Source: an uncultured Aquimarina sp. (GTDB lineage: Bacteria; Bacteroidota; Bacteroidia; Flavobacteriales; Flavobacteriaceae). From it: a stretch of DNA of 64,000 nucleotides. Every line of letters starts with the position of its first letter. The first letter of the stretch is position 1. Below, piece by piece: positions 16,971 through 25,855 of the stretch. A program made the translations under genes and the position numbers. Location: the NCBI GenBank assembly GCA_947501475.1, contig CANMWA010000006.1, forward strand, positions 124,001 to 188,000, read 5' to 3'. The notes under the pieces are model-generated. The model was not told where the DNA came from. It saw nothing but the letters and a program-made list of their open reading frames with translations, and did not search any database.

Positions 16971-18179
16971 CTAGCTGACAACTTCTTTTATTCGCTTAAT
17001 AGCTTCTGTGATTTGTTCTGTACTCGCAGCATAAGATATTCTAATACATTTGCTGTTTCCAAAAGCTATTCCTGTTACTGTAGCAACATTTGCTTTTTCT
17101 AATAAAAACATCGAAAAATCTGTTGCGTTTTCAATGCTATGTCCTTGTAGGGTTTTTCCAAAATAATATGAAATGTCAGGAAAAACGTAAAAAGCTCCCT
17201 CAGGTTCATTACATTCAAATCCAGGAATATCGGCTAATAAATTCAATATTAATTTTCTGCGTTCTTTAAACTCATCAACCATGTAATGAATTTTACTAAC
17301 CGGAGCTTCTAAGGCAGTAATTACAGCACGTTGAGCAATACAATTTGCTCCACTGGTAACTTGCCCTTGTATTTTGTTACAAGCTCTAGCAATTGCAGTT
17401 GGAGCGCCAATATAACCGATTCTCCATCCAGTCATAGCAAATGCTTTTGCAACCCCATTAACGGTAACAGTTCTGTTATACATATCCTCAAATTGAGCCA
17501 TAGATGCGTGACCTCCAACATAGTTAATATGCTCATAGATTTCATCGCTTACAACTATAATATCTGGATATTTTTGTAGTACATCTGCAAGAGATCTTAA
17601 TTCTTCTTTACTATAGATAGATCCACTTGGGTTACAAGGAGAGCTATACCATATCATTTTGGTTTTTGGCGTAATTGCTTTCTCTAGCTCTTCGGCGGTC
17701 ATTTTAAAGTCCGTATCAATAGATGTTTTTACTTCTACGGGAACTCCTCCTGCTAGTTTTATAATATCGCTATAACTTACCCAGTATGGACAAGGTAAGA
17801 TAACTTCATCGCCTTGGTTGATATACACTTGGGCGATGTTATATAATGCTTGTTTTGCTCCTGTTGATACAACTATCTGCGAACGATCATAAGTGATGTT
17901 ATTATCACGCTTAAATTTTGTGATAATAGCATCTTTTAATTCTACATAACCATCTACGGGAGTATATGAGTTGTAGTTGTCATTTACAGCTTGTATTGCT
18001 GCTTCTTTGATAAAATCCGGAGTGTTAAAATCTGGTTCTCCAAGACTAAGACCAATGATATCTTTTCCTTCGGCTCTTAGTTCACGTGCTTTTGCAGCCA
18101 TTGCCAATGTAGCTGACGCTTTAAGTGCATTAATTCTGTCTGATAATTTTACACTCATCTCCGATACTTGTGTGCTCAT
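16971..18179 (-). CDS. Pyridoxal-phosphate aspartate-type aminotransferase (class I)
   Basis: The 402-residue fold type I aminotransferase contains GEPDFNTPDFIKEAA near residue 47, the cofactor-binding STGAKQALYN near 105, CNPSGSIYS near 180, VSDEIYEHI near 213, and NGVAKAFAMTGWRIGY with the PLP lysine near 244. C-terminal RISYAAS holds the substrate-carboxylate Arg. This pattern is the subgroup I-gamma aspartate aminotransferase, which moves nitrogen between aspartate and 2-oxoglutarate. Some relatives also use prephenate or aromatic substrates. The desaturase gene ends 21 bases upstream on the same strand, so both may share a transcript. Confidence 0.93.
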   Translation of the reverse strand: MSTQVSEMSVKLSDRINALKASATLAMAAKARELRAEGKDIIGLSLGEPDFNTPDFIKEAAIQAVNDNYNSYTPVDGYVELKDAIITKFKRDNNITYDRSQIVVSTGAKQALYNIAQVYINQGDEVILPCPYWVSYSDIIKLAGGVPVEVKTSIDTDFKMTAEELEKAITPKTKMIWYSSPCNPSGSIYSKEELRSLADVLQKYPDIIVVSDEIYEHINYVGGHASMAQFEDMYNRTVTVNGVAKAFAMTGWRIGYIGAPTAIARACNKIQGQVTSGANCIAQRAVITALEAPVSKIHYMVDEFKERRKLILNLLADIPGFECNEPEGAFYVFPDISYYFGKTLQGHSIENATDFSMFLLEKANVATVTGIAFGNSKCIRISYAASTEQITEAIKRIKEVVS

Positions 18180-18200
18180 TTTTAATTTGAAAATAAAAGT

Positions 18201-19301
18201 TTATGGTTGTATTGCAGGCTTCATTCCCATTTCTTTAAGATGTTTAAAATGAGAAACAATTGCCATACGTGTGGTTTTGTACTCGTTGTACGGTAAATTA
18301 AATTCTAAGGCCGTTTGTTTTACGATTTTAGAAATTTTTGTATAATGAACATGACTTATGTTTGGGAAAATGTGGTGTTCCACTTGGTGGTTTAATCCAC
18401 CGGTAAACCAATTCACTAACCTGTTTTTTGTTGAAAAATTAACCGTAGTAAACAGTTGATGAATCGCCCAAGTATTTTTCATACTCCCTGTTTGATCTGG
18501 TAGAGGCATATCTGCTTCTTCTACCATATGAGCTAATTGAAATACAATACTCAATATTAATCCAGCAACATAGTGCATAATAAAAAATCCTAGTAAAATT
18601 TTCCACCATGCTATTGACATAAATATCATCGGAATTGCAATCCATATCATCACATAGATTATTTTAGTAATTACAACTGTGCTCCATTGTTTTAATGGGC
18701 TAGGTAATTTTCCATAAGAAAGTTTACGGGCAAGATAGCTTTTAGTTTGTTTAAAATCTGTAGTTAGTGCCCAGTTAAACGTCAGTAAACCGTATAGAAA
18801 CACAGAATAATAATGCTGAAACTTGTGAAAACGTTTCCATTCTGCATGTTTAGTAAACCGAATGATTCTTCCTGCATCCATATCTTCATCGTGACCATGA
18901 ATATTGGTGTAGGTGTGATGTAAGACATTATGTTGTACTTGCCAATTATAAACATTACCTGCAAGAATATAAAGGCTGCCTCCCATTACTTTGTTAATCC
19001 ATTTTTTTGAAGAATAAGAGCCATGATTACCATCATGCATTACATTCATGCCTACTCCAGCCATGCCGACACCCATTACTATAGTGAGTAATAACATCCA
19101 CCACTGAGAAATATCTAGGGTTAGAATCAAAAAATAAGGAGTTAGAAACATAGAAAACATAGCAATTGTTTTTACGTGTAGTCTCCAATTGCCTGTTCTC
19201 TTAATATTGTTGTCTTTAAAATATTCGTTTACACGCTTATTTAATGTTCTGAAAAATTTTGCAGAATCAACCTTGCTAAATCGTACTTGGGGTGTTGTCA
19301 T
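18201..19301 (-). CDS. Fatty-acid (acyl-CoA) desaturase, front-end type
   Basis: The 366-residue integral membrane di-iron desaturase has the three histidine boxes: HDGNHGS near residue 90, HNVLHHTY near 125, and QVEHH near 310. The glutamine in the third box is typical of the delta-5/delta-6 (front-end) branch. The cytochrome b5 domain of eukaryotic members is absent, as usual for bacterial ones. Four hydrophobic segments lie in two pairs around the boxes. The likely role is introducing double bases into membrane fatty acids, that is, control of fluidity. A TAACTTTA sequence upstream is a near match to a -7 element. Confidence 0.92.
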   Translation of the reverse strand: MTTPQVRFSKVDSAKFFRTLNKRVNEYFKDNNIKRTGNWRLHVKTIAMFSMFLTPYFLILTLDISQWWMLLLTIVMGVGMAGVGMNVMHDGNHGSYSSKKWINKVMGGSLYILAGNVYNWQVQHNVLHHTYTNIHGHDEDMDAGRIIRFTKHAEWKRFHKFQHYYSVFLYGLLTFNWALTTDFKQTKSYLARKLSYGKLPSPLKQWSTVVITKIIYVMIWIAIPMIFMSIAWWKILLGFFIMHYVAGLILSIVFQLAHMVEEADMPLPDQTGSMKNTWAIHQLFTTVNFSTKNRLVNWFTGGLNHQVEHHIFPNISHVHYTKISKIVKQTALEFNLPYNEYKTTRMAIVSHFKHLKEMGMKPAIQP

Positions 19302-19559
19302 AATCTCATTCTATCTATATAGGATATTTCCTAGTTATATTGTTGGTAAAGTTAGGTATTTATATTTTTTTAAGTTCTTAAAAAACCTAAAATATATAAA
19401 CTTAACGTGTATTTTTGCTCTTTAATTGTTTCTAAATGAAACGAACAGAAGTAAATTTCAATAATTTTTTTCAAAAAAATTATTGAAATTTTTAATAAAA
19501 GAGTGATTGTAATAGATGATTACAAGGATTCTTAAATTTGATTATAAAATTTTAAACAC

Positions 19560-20189
19560 GTGAATATTCTGTTAAAATACTTTCCTAATCTTACTGAAGA
19601 GCAACAATTGCAATTTTCTAAACTCGAAGATCTATACACAGAGTGGAATGCAAAGATTAATGTCATCTCTCGTAAAGATATAGAATCCCTTTATGAGCGG
19701 CATGTACTACATTCTTTAGGGATTGCTATGATCCAAGAGTTTGCACCTGGCACACGTGTGTTAGATGTGGGTACAGGTGGTGGTTTTCCTGGGATACCAT
19801 TAGCGATTCTTTTTCCTGAAACTCAGTTTTATTTGGTAGATGTGATCGCAAAAAAAATAAAAGTAGTAAATGAAGTTGCGCAGGCACTAGGTTTAGAAAA
19901 TGTAAAAGCAGAACAACGTAGAGCAGGCACTTTTGAAGATCGTTTTGATTTTGTAGTAAGTAGAGCTGTAACCAATATGCCTGATTTTGTGAAATGGGTA
20001 AGGAAAAATATTGCTAAAAAAAGCAACCACAAATTAAAGAACGGCATTTTGTACTTAAAAGGCGGTGATTTAACTGAAGAGTTAACATTATTCCCAAAAG
20101 CAGTACAGCATAATCTTTCAGATTATTTTGAAGGCGAATTTTTTGAAACTAAAAAAGTAGTGTATTTGCCGATAAAATATAAGCTTTAG
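19560..20189 (+). CDS. rsmG: 16S rRNA (guanine527-N7)-methyltransferase RsmG
   Basis: RsmG makes m7G527 in the 530 loop of 16S rRNA. The 209 residues include KINVISRKDIESLYERHVLHSLGI, the SAM motif VLDVGTGGGFPGIPLAI, VDVIAKKIKVV, and SRAVTNMPDFVKW, all typical. The start is GTG at 19560, giving MNILLKYFPNLTEEQQ, which matches the family's amino end. Upstream there is only AT-rich sequence. The 3' end overlaps the stop of the convergent GNAT gene by four bases. Confidence 0.95.
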   Translation: MNILLKYFPNLTEEQQLQFSKLEDLYTEWNAKINVISRKDIESLYERHVLHSLGIAMIQEFAPGTRVLDVGTGGGFPGIPLAILFPETQFYLVDVIAKKIKVVNEVAQALGLENVKAEQRRAGTFEDRFDFVVSRAVTNMPDFVKWVRKNIAKKSNHKLKNGILYLKGGDLTEELTLFPKAVQHNLSDYFEGEFFETKKVVYLPIKYKL

Positions 20190-20671
20190 TCTTTTAGGTT
20201 TATTCTCATTTCTATAAGATGTTTTTCGAAACCTGATTTTTCGTAAGCTCGAATAGCTCTTGGGTTTTTTTCGTATACTGTTAATCGAATTTCTTCAAGA
20301 TCTTTGGTTGTAAACCATTGGTATAAATAGTTGATTACGGCTTGACTTATACCTTTACCGCGATGCTCTTCTTTTACATACATAAAGCCAATATATCCTA
20401 ATTGTTTTTGTTGGAAAAACTCTTTCCGATCTCTGATTTGACCATAGCCACTACCTACAATTTCACCTTCAATTTCTGCAACAACAACCTCGGTATGATC
20501 TGCTTTGATGTAATCTTCTATACTATAATAACTTATTTTTTCATTTTGCTTTAACGTTGGGTCCATTGGTCGTTCTGCCTCAATTAGTTTTTGTTCAAAA
20601 TCAAGTAACGTAGGTAAATCTTCAATTTTGGCTGGTCGTATAGTCATTGTGAAATTATTAGAGGTATTCAT
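20186..20671 (-). CDS. GNAT-family N-acetyltransferase
   Basis: The 161 residues show a GNAT fold: TIRPAKIEDLPTLLDF strand-helix opening, EGEIVGSGYGQIR beta-2/beta-3, YIGFMYVKEEHRGKGISQAVINYL with the acetyl-CoA binding HRGKG (Q/RxxGxG/A motif), and a final YEKNPRAIRAYEKSGFEKH. The substrate is unknown. The first ATG (20671) touches the base of the pruA terminator. A second ATG at 20647 starts MTIRPAK, the usual GNAT opening, and leaves room for a leader, so the shorter form is quite possible. Confidence 0.88.
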   Translation of the reverse strand: MNTSNNFTMTIRPAKIEDLPTLLDFEQKLIEAERPMDPTLKQNEKISYYSIEDYIKADHTEVVVAEIEGEIVGSGYGQIRDRKEFFQQKQLGYIGFMYVKEEHRGKGISQAVINYLYQWFTTKDLEEIRLTVYEKNPRAIRAYEKSGFEKHLIEMRINLKD

Positions 20672-20700
20672 AAAAAAAAGACGCCAATTGGCGTCTTTTT
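20672..20700 (-). terminator. Terminator of pruA
   Basis: AGACGCC/GGCGTCT with an AATT loop and A/T runs on both sides lies 12 bases past the pruA stop on the minus strand, immediately before the GNAT gene. Confidence 0.85.
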
Positions 20701-20712
20701 TGCATATTGTGG

Positions 20713-22341
20713 TTACTCTCTTAAGAAAGGATATCTGTAATCTGATGGCGAAACAAAAGTTTCTTTAATCATACGAGGTGATACCCAACGTAATAAATTA
20801 AGGTATGAGCCTGCTTTGTCATTAGTTCCCGATGCTCTGGCTCCGCCAAATGGTTGTTGTCCAACAACGGCTCCAGTACATTTGTCATTAATATAGAAGT
20901 TACCTGCACAGTTTTCTAATGCTTTAGTTGCTTCTGCAGCGGCATATCTATCGGTAGAGAATATGGCTCCGGTTAAAGCATATTCGCTAGTTTCGTCTAC
21001 TAATGCTAGGGTTTCATTCCATTTATTGTCGTCATACACATAAATTGTGATTACAGGGCCAAAAAGTTCTGTACACATAGTAGTGTATTTTGGATCTTTG
21101 GCAACAATTACTGTTGGTTCTATAAAATACCCTTTAGATTTATCATAATTACCACCTGCAATAATTTCTGCATCTGCATCACTTTTTGCCTGATCAATAT
21201 ATTTTGCAAGTTTATCAAAAGATCCTTCGTGGATTACAGCAGTGATAAAATTACTCATATCCTCAGGAGATCCCATTTTAAAAGATTTGACATCTTCTTT
21301 TATAAATTTCTCAACATCTGCCCATAGGCTTTTTGGAATATAAGCTCTCGATGCAGCGCTGCATTTTTGCCCTTGAAACTCAAAAGCTCCTCTAGAAATA
21401 CCTGTTGCTACTTGTTTAGCATTAGCACTTGGGTGGGCAATGATAAAATCTTTACCACCAGTTTCTCCTACAATCCGTGGGTATGTTTTGTAATTATGAA
21501 TATTGGTTCCAATTTTTGCCCAGATATCCTTAAATACATGCGTGCTTCCTGTGAAGTGAATTCCAGCAAAATCTGGACTAGCCAATACAGTATCTGTAAT
21601 CATTACAGGATCACCATATACAACATTGATTACACCATCTGGTACTCCTGCTTCTTTAAAAATATCTACAATAACTTTTGCAGAATAAATTTGACTGTCA
21701 CTTGGTTTCCAGACTACTGTGTTTCCCATTAAAGCGGCACTTGCCGGAAGGTTTCCGGATATAGCAGTAAAGTTAAAAGGTGTGATGGCGTATACAAAAC
21801 CTTCAAGTGGACGATATTCTAATCTGTTCCATGCGTCTGATGTAGAATCTGGTTGATCTTCATAAATCTGAATCATAAATTCTACATTGAAACGTAAGAA
21901 ATCTATGAATTCACAAGCTGCATCAATTTCTGCTTGAAAAATATTTTTAGATTGAGCCAACATCGTAGCGGCATTGATTTTTGCGCGATAAGGCCCTGCA
22001 ATTAATTCGGCAGCTCTTAAAAATACTGCTGCACGTTGTTCCCAGGCTAGATCAGCCCATTTTTTTCTTGCTTCAATTGCTGTGTCGATAGCTTTTTGGA
22101 TATGCTGCTTTTTAGCTTTGTGATAAGTCCCTAAAATATGTTTGTGATCATGAGGTGGTGACATGGTTGATGTGTCTCCTGTTCTTATTTCTTCTCCATT
22201 TATATATAGAGGGACATCTACAGTGGTGTTATACATTTCTTTGTAGGTGGCCAGAACTTCTTCTCTTTCTGGTGTGCCTGGTGCATATGACTTAACAGGC
22301 TCATTTATTGCTGTAGGAACTTGAAAAAAACCTTTTCCCAT
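20713..22341 (-). CDS. pruA: L-glutamate gamma-semialdehyde (1-pyrroline-5-carboxylate) dehydrogenase
   Basis: This enzyme oxidises glutamate semialdehyde to glutamate with NAD+, the second step of proline catabolism. The 542-residue single-domain form corresponds to the stand-alone dehydrogenase (group 1), not the long PutA fusion. Motifs are FNFTAISGNLPASAALMGNTVVWKPS (split across the NAD site), GETGGKDF with the general-base Glu region, FQGQKCSAASRAYI with the catalytic Cys, and FGGARASGTNDKAG near the end. The putative proline dehydrogenase is not in the window. A TATCTTTG -7 box lies 65-72 bases upstream. Confidence 0.96.
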   Translation of the reverse strand: MGKGFFQVPTAINEPVKSYAPGTPEREEVLATYKEMYNTTVDVPLYINGEEIRTGDTSTMSPPHDHKHILGTYHKAKKQHIQKAIDTAIEARKKWADLAWEQRAAVFLRAAELIAGPYRAKINAATMLAQSKNIFQAEIDAACEFIDFLRFNVEFMIQIYEDQPDSTSDAWNRLEYRPLEGFVYAITPFNFTAISGNLPASAALMGNTVVWKPSDSQIYSAKVIVDIFKEAGVPDGVINVVYGDPVMITDTVLASPDFAGIHFTGSTHVFKDIWAKIGTNIHNYKTYPRIVGETGGKDFIIAHPSANAKQVATGISRGAFEFQGQKCSAASRAYIPKSLWADVEKFIKEDVKSFKMGSPEDMSNFITAVIHEGSFDKLAKYIDQAKSDADAEIIAGGNYDKSKGYFIEPTVIVAKDPKYTTMCTELFGPVITIYVYDDNKWNETLALVDETSEYALTGAIFSTDRYAAAEATKALENCAGNFYINDKCTGAVVGQQPFGGARASGTNDKAGSYLNLLRWVSPRMIKETFVSPSDYRYPFLRE

Positions 22342-22405
22342 GATGTTATGTGTTATTTTTAATTAGTAAGATGTGTTTGTCTAATGAGTTCGTCAATTAG
22401 GACAG

Positions 22406-22413
22406 CAAAGATA
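22406..22413 (-). promoter_or_regulatory. Candidate -7 element of pruA (TATCTTTG)
   Basis: An exact TAnnTTTG match on the minus strand, 65 bases upstream of pruA. No -33 TTG at the usual spacing. Confidence 0.45.
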
Positions 22414-22513
22414 GAAAATTAAAAAAGCTAATATGTATTTTAACCTTTTATAAACATTGTGACGTATGTATTTTTTTTTGTAAGTTGTGCCTTATTTAGC
22501 CGACCCAGAATTT

Positions 22514-23230
22514 ATGTGTACAGTTACCTTAATCCCAACTCAAGAAAATAATTTTATTCTTACCTCAAATCGTGATGAGGTTATCAATCGAAAAACATTA
22601 CTTCCAGAATTTTATCAAATTAATAAAACCAGGATGTTATTTCCTAAGGATGCAGTCGCTGGTGGTACCTGGATCGGTTTAAGTGATAAAAATACTATGA
22701 TTTGTTTGCTTAATGGAGGGTTTGATATTCATGAAAGGCAAGTTTCTTATAGACAAAGTAGGGGAGTAGTGGTCAAAGATTTATTAGAGGCAGATGATCT
22801 AAAAAAGGCGATTTCAGATTATGATTATAAAGGTATTGAACCTTTTACTATTATTGCAGCAAATTGGCAATCTGATCTTTTGTTATTCGAATTAGTTTGG
22901 GATGGTCGACAAAAACATTTCCGTACTCTTGAGAAAGAAACACATATATGGTCATCTTCGACATTGTATACAAAAGAAATGAAAAGTATGCGTGAAAATT
23001 GGTTTAATGCATTCGAAGACCAAAATATGTTGACCTCAGATTCACTTTTGGATTTTCACAAAAATGCAGGGATCGGTAATAAAGATGTAGATTTACAAAT
23101 AGATAGGGATTTTTTGAAAACCATAAGTATTACTCAGATTGTTAAAAATGAAGAAGAACTTAGTATGAGGTATGAGAATCTTCAGAACAAAGAAGTAAAT
23201 ACTGTTGTTTTTGAAGCAATTATTGCTTGA
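22514..23230 (+). CDS. NRDE (TANGO2-like) family protein
   Basis: The 238-residue protein opens MCTVTLIPTQENNFILTSNRDE, the hallmark of the NRDE family: Cys2 and the Asn-Arg-Asp-Glu motif. A GGTWIGLSDKN segment typical of the family follows. The fold is related to Ntn hydrolases, with Cys2 a potential nucleophile after Met removal. The eukaryotic member TANGO2 has been linked to lipid and heme handling, but the bacterial role is not established. The frame opens at 22487, but the nine extra residues would bury Cys2, so ATG 22514 is preferred. It is followed after 37 bases by the DUF6695-like gene, probably in one transcript. Confidence 0.9.
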   Translation: MCTVTLIPTQENNFILTSNRDEVINRKTLLPEFYQINKTRMLFPKDAVAGGTWIGLSDKNTMICLLNGGFDIHERQVSYRQSRGVVVKDLLEADDLKKAISDYDYKGIEPFTIIAANWQSDLLLFELVWDGRQKHFRTLEKETHIWSSSTLYTKEMKSMRENWFNAFEDQNMLTSDSLLDFHKNAGIGNKDVDLQIDRDFLKTISITQIVKNEEELSMRYENLQNKEVNTVVFEAIIA

Positions 23231-23267
23231 TATTTATGATATATTGATTAACTAAAATTTTGAATGA

Positions 23268-24260
23268 GTGAGCTATACAGGCAAAATAATTTCACTCGCC
23301 TTTCCTGATACATTTGTAAAGCATTCCGACGAATATTCTACTAAGGTACTTTTGGCTTTAGGGTTAGGTAAGCATAATTATATTAAAGCAGGGCATGCTG
23401 CATTTGTGATTGTCGATAATAAGACGGGTAATGCAGAGTATTATGATTTTGGGAGATATATTACACCACAGGGGTATGGCAGGGTGAGAAGTGCAGTAAC
23501 CGATGTAGAACTAGAAATACCTTTTAAGGCTGTTTTTAAGACAAATGGTAGTTTGGATAATATTGAAGAGTTTTTGTTATGGCTAGAAGCTAACCCTAAT
23601 AAAACTCATGGTAGTGGTCGCTTGGTAGCTTCTGTTTGTGATTATATTGATCATAATAAAGCAAAAAACTTTGTATTGTCTGTTCAGGCAAAAGGTAGTA
23701 TTCCTTACAAGGCTTTTGGGAAAGATGGTAGTAATTGTTCTCGTATTGTTACAGATACAATTCTGGCAGGTACAGATTATGCTAAAATCAGAAAGCCGTT
23801 ATTGCGTAATAAATTGTTTACACCAAGTCCTTTAGGAAATGTAGAGAAAGCAGCTGTAAGTAACCCAATTTACCAAGTCGAGAATGGAAATTTGAACATG
23901 TATCCGGGTTCAGTTTTTAAAGAAAATCTTACCAATTATTTTGATAAAAATATCCCTGAAATTAAAAATAATCATGTTGTAAATCCAATCGGGGTTTTAA
24001 AAAATGCATGCTTTCTTACTGGTATTGGTAGTAGCGCATATTTTGCTTTGAACCCTTTTCCTCAGGAAAATGTATTTGAAATCACTAGGTATGATGAGTA
24101 TGGTAAAGAAGATTTTAAGGGGCTTTTTATGACTGATGATAATTCTTTTGATTATACTAAAAAATATAGTTTTGTATATGATTCAAACTGTAAATATTGC
24201 CATGTAGAGCAAAATCAAGCAAGAATTAGATTTGATTTGGTGAGAAGAATTACTAGTTAA
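23268..24260 (+). CDS. DUF6695-like protein with possible circularly permuted papain-like fold
   Basis: The 330-residue soluble protein has no signal peptide. It matches my memory of the flavobacterial DUF6695 family: SLAFPDTFVKHSDEY, YIKAGHAAFVIVDNKTG, YYDFGRYITPQGYGRVR and DGSNCSRIVTDTIL. The order GHAAFVIV (H43) followed by NCSRIV (C157) resembles the His-before-Cys order of permuted NlpC/P60-type hydrolases (YiiX/LRAT group). A thiol hydrolase function is therefore conceivable but unproven. The start is GTG at 23268. A nearby ATG (23264) is in another frame and stops after 14 codons. The 3' end overlaps apaG by eight bases on the opposite strand. Confidence 0.7.
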   Translation: MSYTGKIISLAFPDTFVKHSDEYSTKVLLALGLGKHNYIKAGHAAFVIVDNKTGNAEYYDFGRYITPQGYGRVRSAVTDVELEIPFKAVFKTNGSLDNIEEFLLWLEANPNKTHGSGRLVASVCDYIDHNKAKNFVLSVQAKGSIPYKAFGKDGSNCSRIVTDTILAGTDYAKIRKPLLRNKLFTPSPLGNVEKAAVSNPIYQVENGNLNMYPGSVFKENLTNYFDKNIPEIKNNHVVNPIGVLKNACFLTGIGSSAYFALNPFPQENVFEITRYDEYGKEDFKGLFMTDDNSFDYTKKYSFVYDSNCKYCHVEQNQARIRFDLVRRITS

Positions 24261-24639
24261 GAGCAAAAGGAGAACTGAGTTTGAAAGCAGGGATTAAGAC
24301 TCTGAATTTTCGAGTAGATGTAAAATTAACCATATTGTAATACCCTTTCATAGAACCAAAAGGAGAGCTAAGCAAGCATCCACTATTGTATGTGTGTGAT
24401 TCTCCGGGTTTTAAGACGGGTTTTTTTCCGATTACTCCTTCACCTTCAACAATTTCAGTATTATTTAATGCATCTTTAATTTCCCAGAAACGAGAAGTTA
24501 ATTGAACAGAGTCTTTACTTTGATTTTCGATAGTAACTTGATAACCAAAGGCAAAGTGAATCTTGTAGTTCTTATAGAACGTACCTTCAAAGGTAGTATT
24601 TACCGAAATTTTTATGCCTCTTGTGATTTGTTGAACCAT
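24253..24639 (-). CDS. apaG: ApaG domain protein
   Basis: The 128-residue protein has an ApaG immunoglobulin-like beta-sandwich: ITRGIKISVNTTFEG, FAFGYQVTIENQSKDSVQL, SRFWEIKDA, and the glycine-rich GEGVIGKKPVLKPGESHTYNSGC, followed by GSMKGYYNMV. Length fits the family (about 125). ApaG mutants affect Co2+ resistance and Mg2+ efflux in Salmonella, but the biochemical function is not settled. The frame extends to 24681, overlapping the neighbouring gene. The ATG at 24639 gives the usual MVQQITRGI opening. It lies one base downstream of the DUF3667 gene and is likely co-transcribed. Confidence 0.9.
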   Translation of the reverse strand: MVQQITRGIKISVNTTFEGTFYKNYKIHFAFGYQVTIENQSKDSVQLTSRFWEIKDALNNTEIVEGEGVIGKKPVLKPGESHTYNSGCLLSSPFGSMKGYYNMVNFTSTRKFRVLIPAFKLSSPFALN

Positions 24640-24640
24640 C

Positions 24641-25780
24641 TTAAAAAATAAAAATTGATCCTGCAAATGTAATCGCAGCACCTAGACTTGCTAATATAAA
24701 AAATAAAACATTCACTAACAGAAATTTAACAATAGTTTTAATCCTTCCTTGATTATAAAACTTTCGCATGGCTTTGTATAGGTAAAATAAAAATATAAGC
24801 ATTGCAATACTAGATGCTAAACCAGTTTTAGTAATTTGATCTATCAAAATAGCGATTCCGATTAGTATAAAAAACATGGTTTGCGTGTGGAATATAAACA
24901 CCAGATGTTCCATATAATTAAAAGGTTTTCTGATGTATAAGACCCATATTGCCAATGCAAATAAAGGAAGGAAGAAAAATATAATAAAAGGTAGCTTATT
25001 AAATATAAATTCTAATAATTCCTGACCATAATTTTCGTCAATACTATTGGTTTTTATTGCTCGATGATACAGGTATTTATTAAACCAATTTTTGTTGTGT
25101 TTTAGTTCTGTGAGTGCTTTAGAAACTGATTTTTGACCTGTCTTGTCATAATAATCGTCATACATTGACCAAAGCTCTGTTGTTTTTTTTACAAAACCCA
25201 TAGAGTCGATCTGTATTTGGGTGTAATACATAACCTCTTTTGGCTTGTCTTTCTTGTTTCCTAGAAATGTAATACTATCTACGTTTGATAATGTTGTGTT
25301 CAGGATTTTTTTGTCTGATAATGAAAGCCCTTCATTTTTTTCTATTTCCGCATTAATTTTTTGTTTTAATGAATCTATATCGGAGCTGTTTTTTATTATT
25401 TTAGCTTTAGAGACCTGATCTTCTACACCGGCACTTAATCCATCAAAATCAATAAACAACCCATTTATAATAAAGAAAATGATAGAAACACTCAGATAAA
25501 AACGAAAAGGATTGGCATATTTGATACGTTTCCCTTCAATGTATTCTTTAGAAATTTTACCAGGATTGAATAATAATACAACTATAGTGTGCCTAAGGCG
25601 AGAGTCATAAGAAAAAATACTTGCAAAAAACTCACCAAAAAAATCCTTAAAAGATAGTTTTTTAGTTGTATTTATTTGCCCGCAATTGTGACAGTATCTG
25701 TCAATAATGTCTAGCGGAACACTGCAATTAAGACATTCGTTTCCTCTGTATTTTTTAAGAAATCTCCCCTTTTCTTTCAT
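24641..25780 (-). CDS. DUF3667 family membrane protein with zinc ribbon
   Basis: The 379 residues begin with a zinc-ribbon, CLNCSVPLDIIDRYCHNCGQ (four Cys, residues about 16-35). The family's SFKDFFGEFFASIFSYDSRL and NPGKISKEYIEGKRIKYANPFRFY segments follow. There is then a membrane segment (about 95-112), a soluble mid region, and four or more hydrophobic segments in the last third. This is the layout of DUF3667, an abundant Bacteroidota membrane family of unknown function. It sits upstream of apaG in the same direction with a one-base gap. Confidence 0.85.
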   Translation of the reverse strand: MKEKGRFLKKYRGNECLNCSVPLDIIDRYCHNCGQINTTKKLSFKDFFGEFFASIFSYDSRLRHTIVVLLFNPGKISKEYIEGKRIKYANPFRFYLSVSIIFFIINGLFIDFDGLSAGVEDQVSKAKIIKNSSDIDSLKQKINAEIEKNEGLSLSDKKILNTTLSNVDSITFLGNKKDKPKEVMYYTQIQIDSMGFVKKTTELWSMYDDYYDKTGQKSVSKALTELKHNKNWFNKYLYHRAIKTNSIDENYGQELLEFIFNKLPFIIFFFLPLFALAIWVLYIRKPFNYMEHLVFIFHTQTMFFILIGIAILIDQITKTGLASSIAMLIFLFYLYKAMRKFYNQGRIKTIVKFLLVNVLFFILASLGAAITFAGSIFIF

Positions 25781-25855
25781 TTTGATTGTTTATCCTGCAA
25801 GACGCCTAAAATAAAAGGAGTTTGTGACAATCCCAAAAATGTACTCAGGAATATT

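Noticed and set aside
19189..19425. 78-residue open frame on the plus strand
   Set aside because: It is antisense to the start of the desaturase gene and continues into AT-rich intergenic sequence, without family resemblance.
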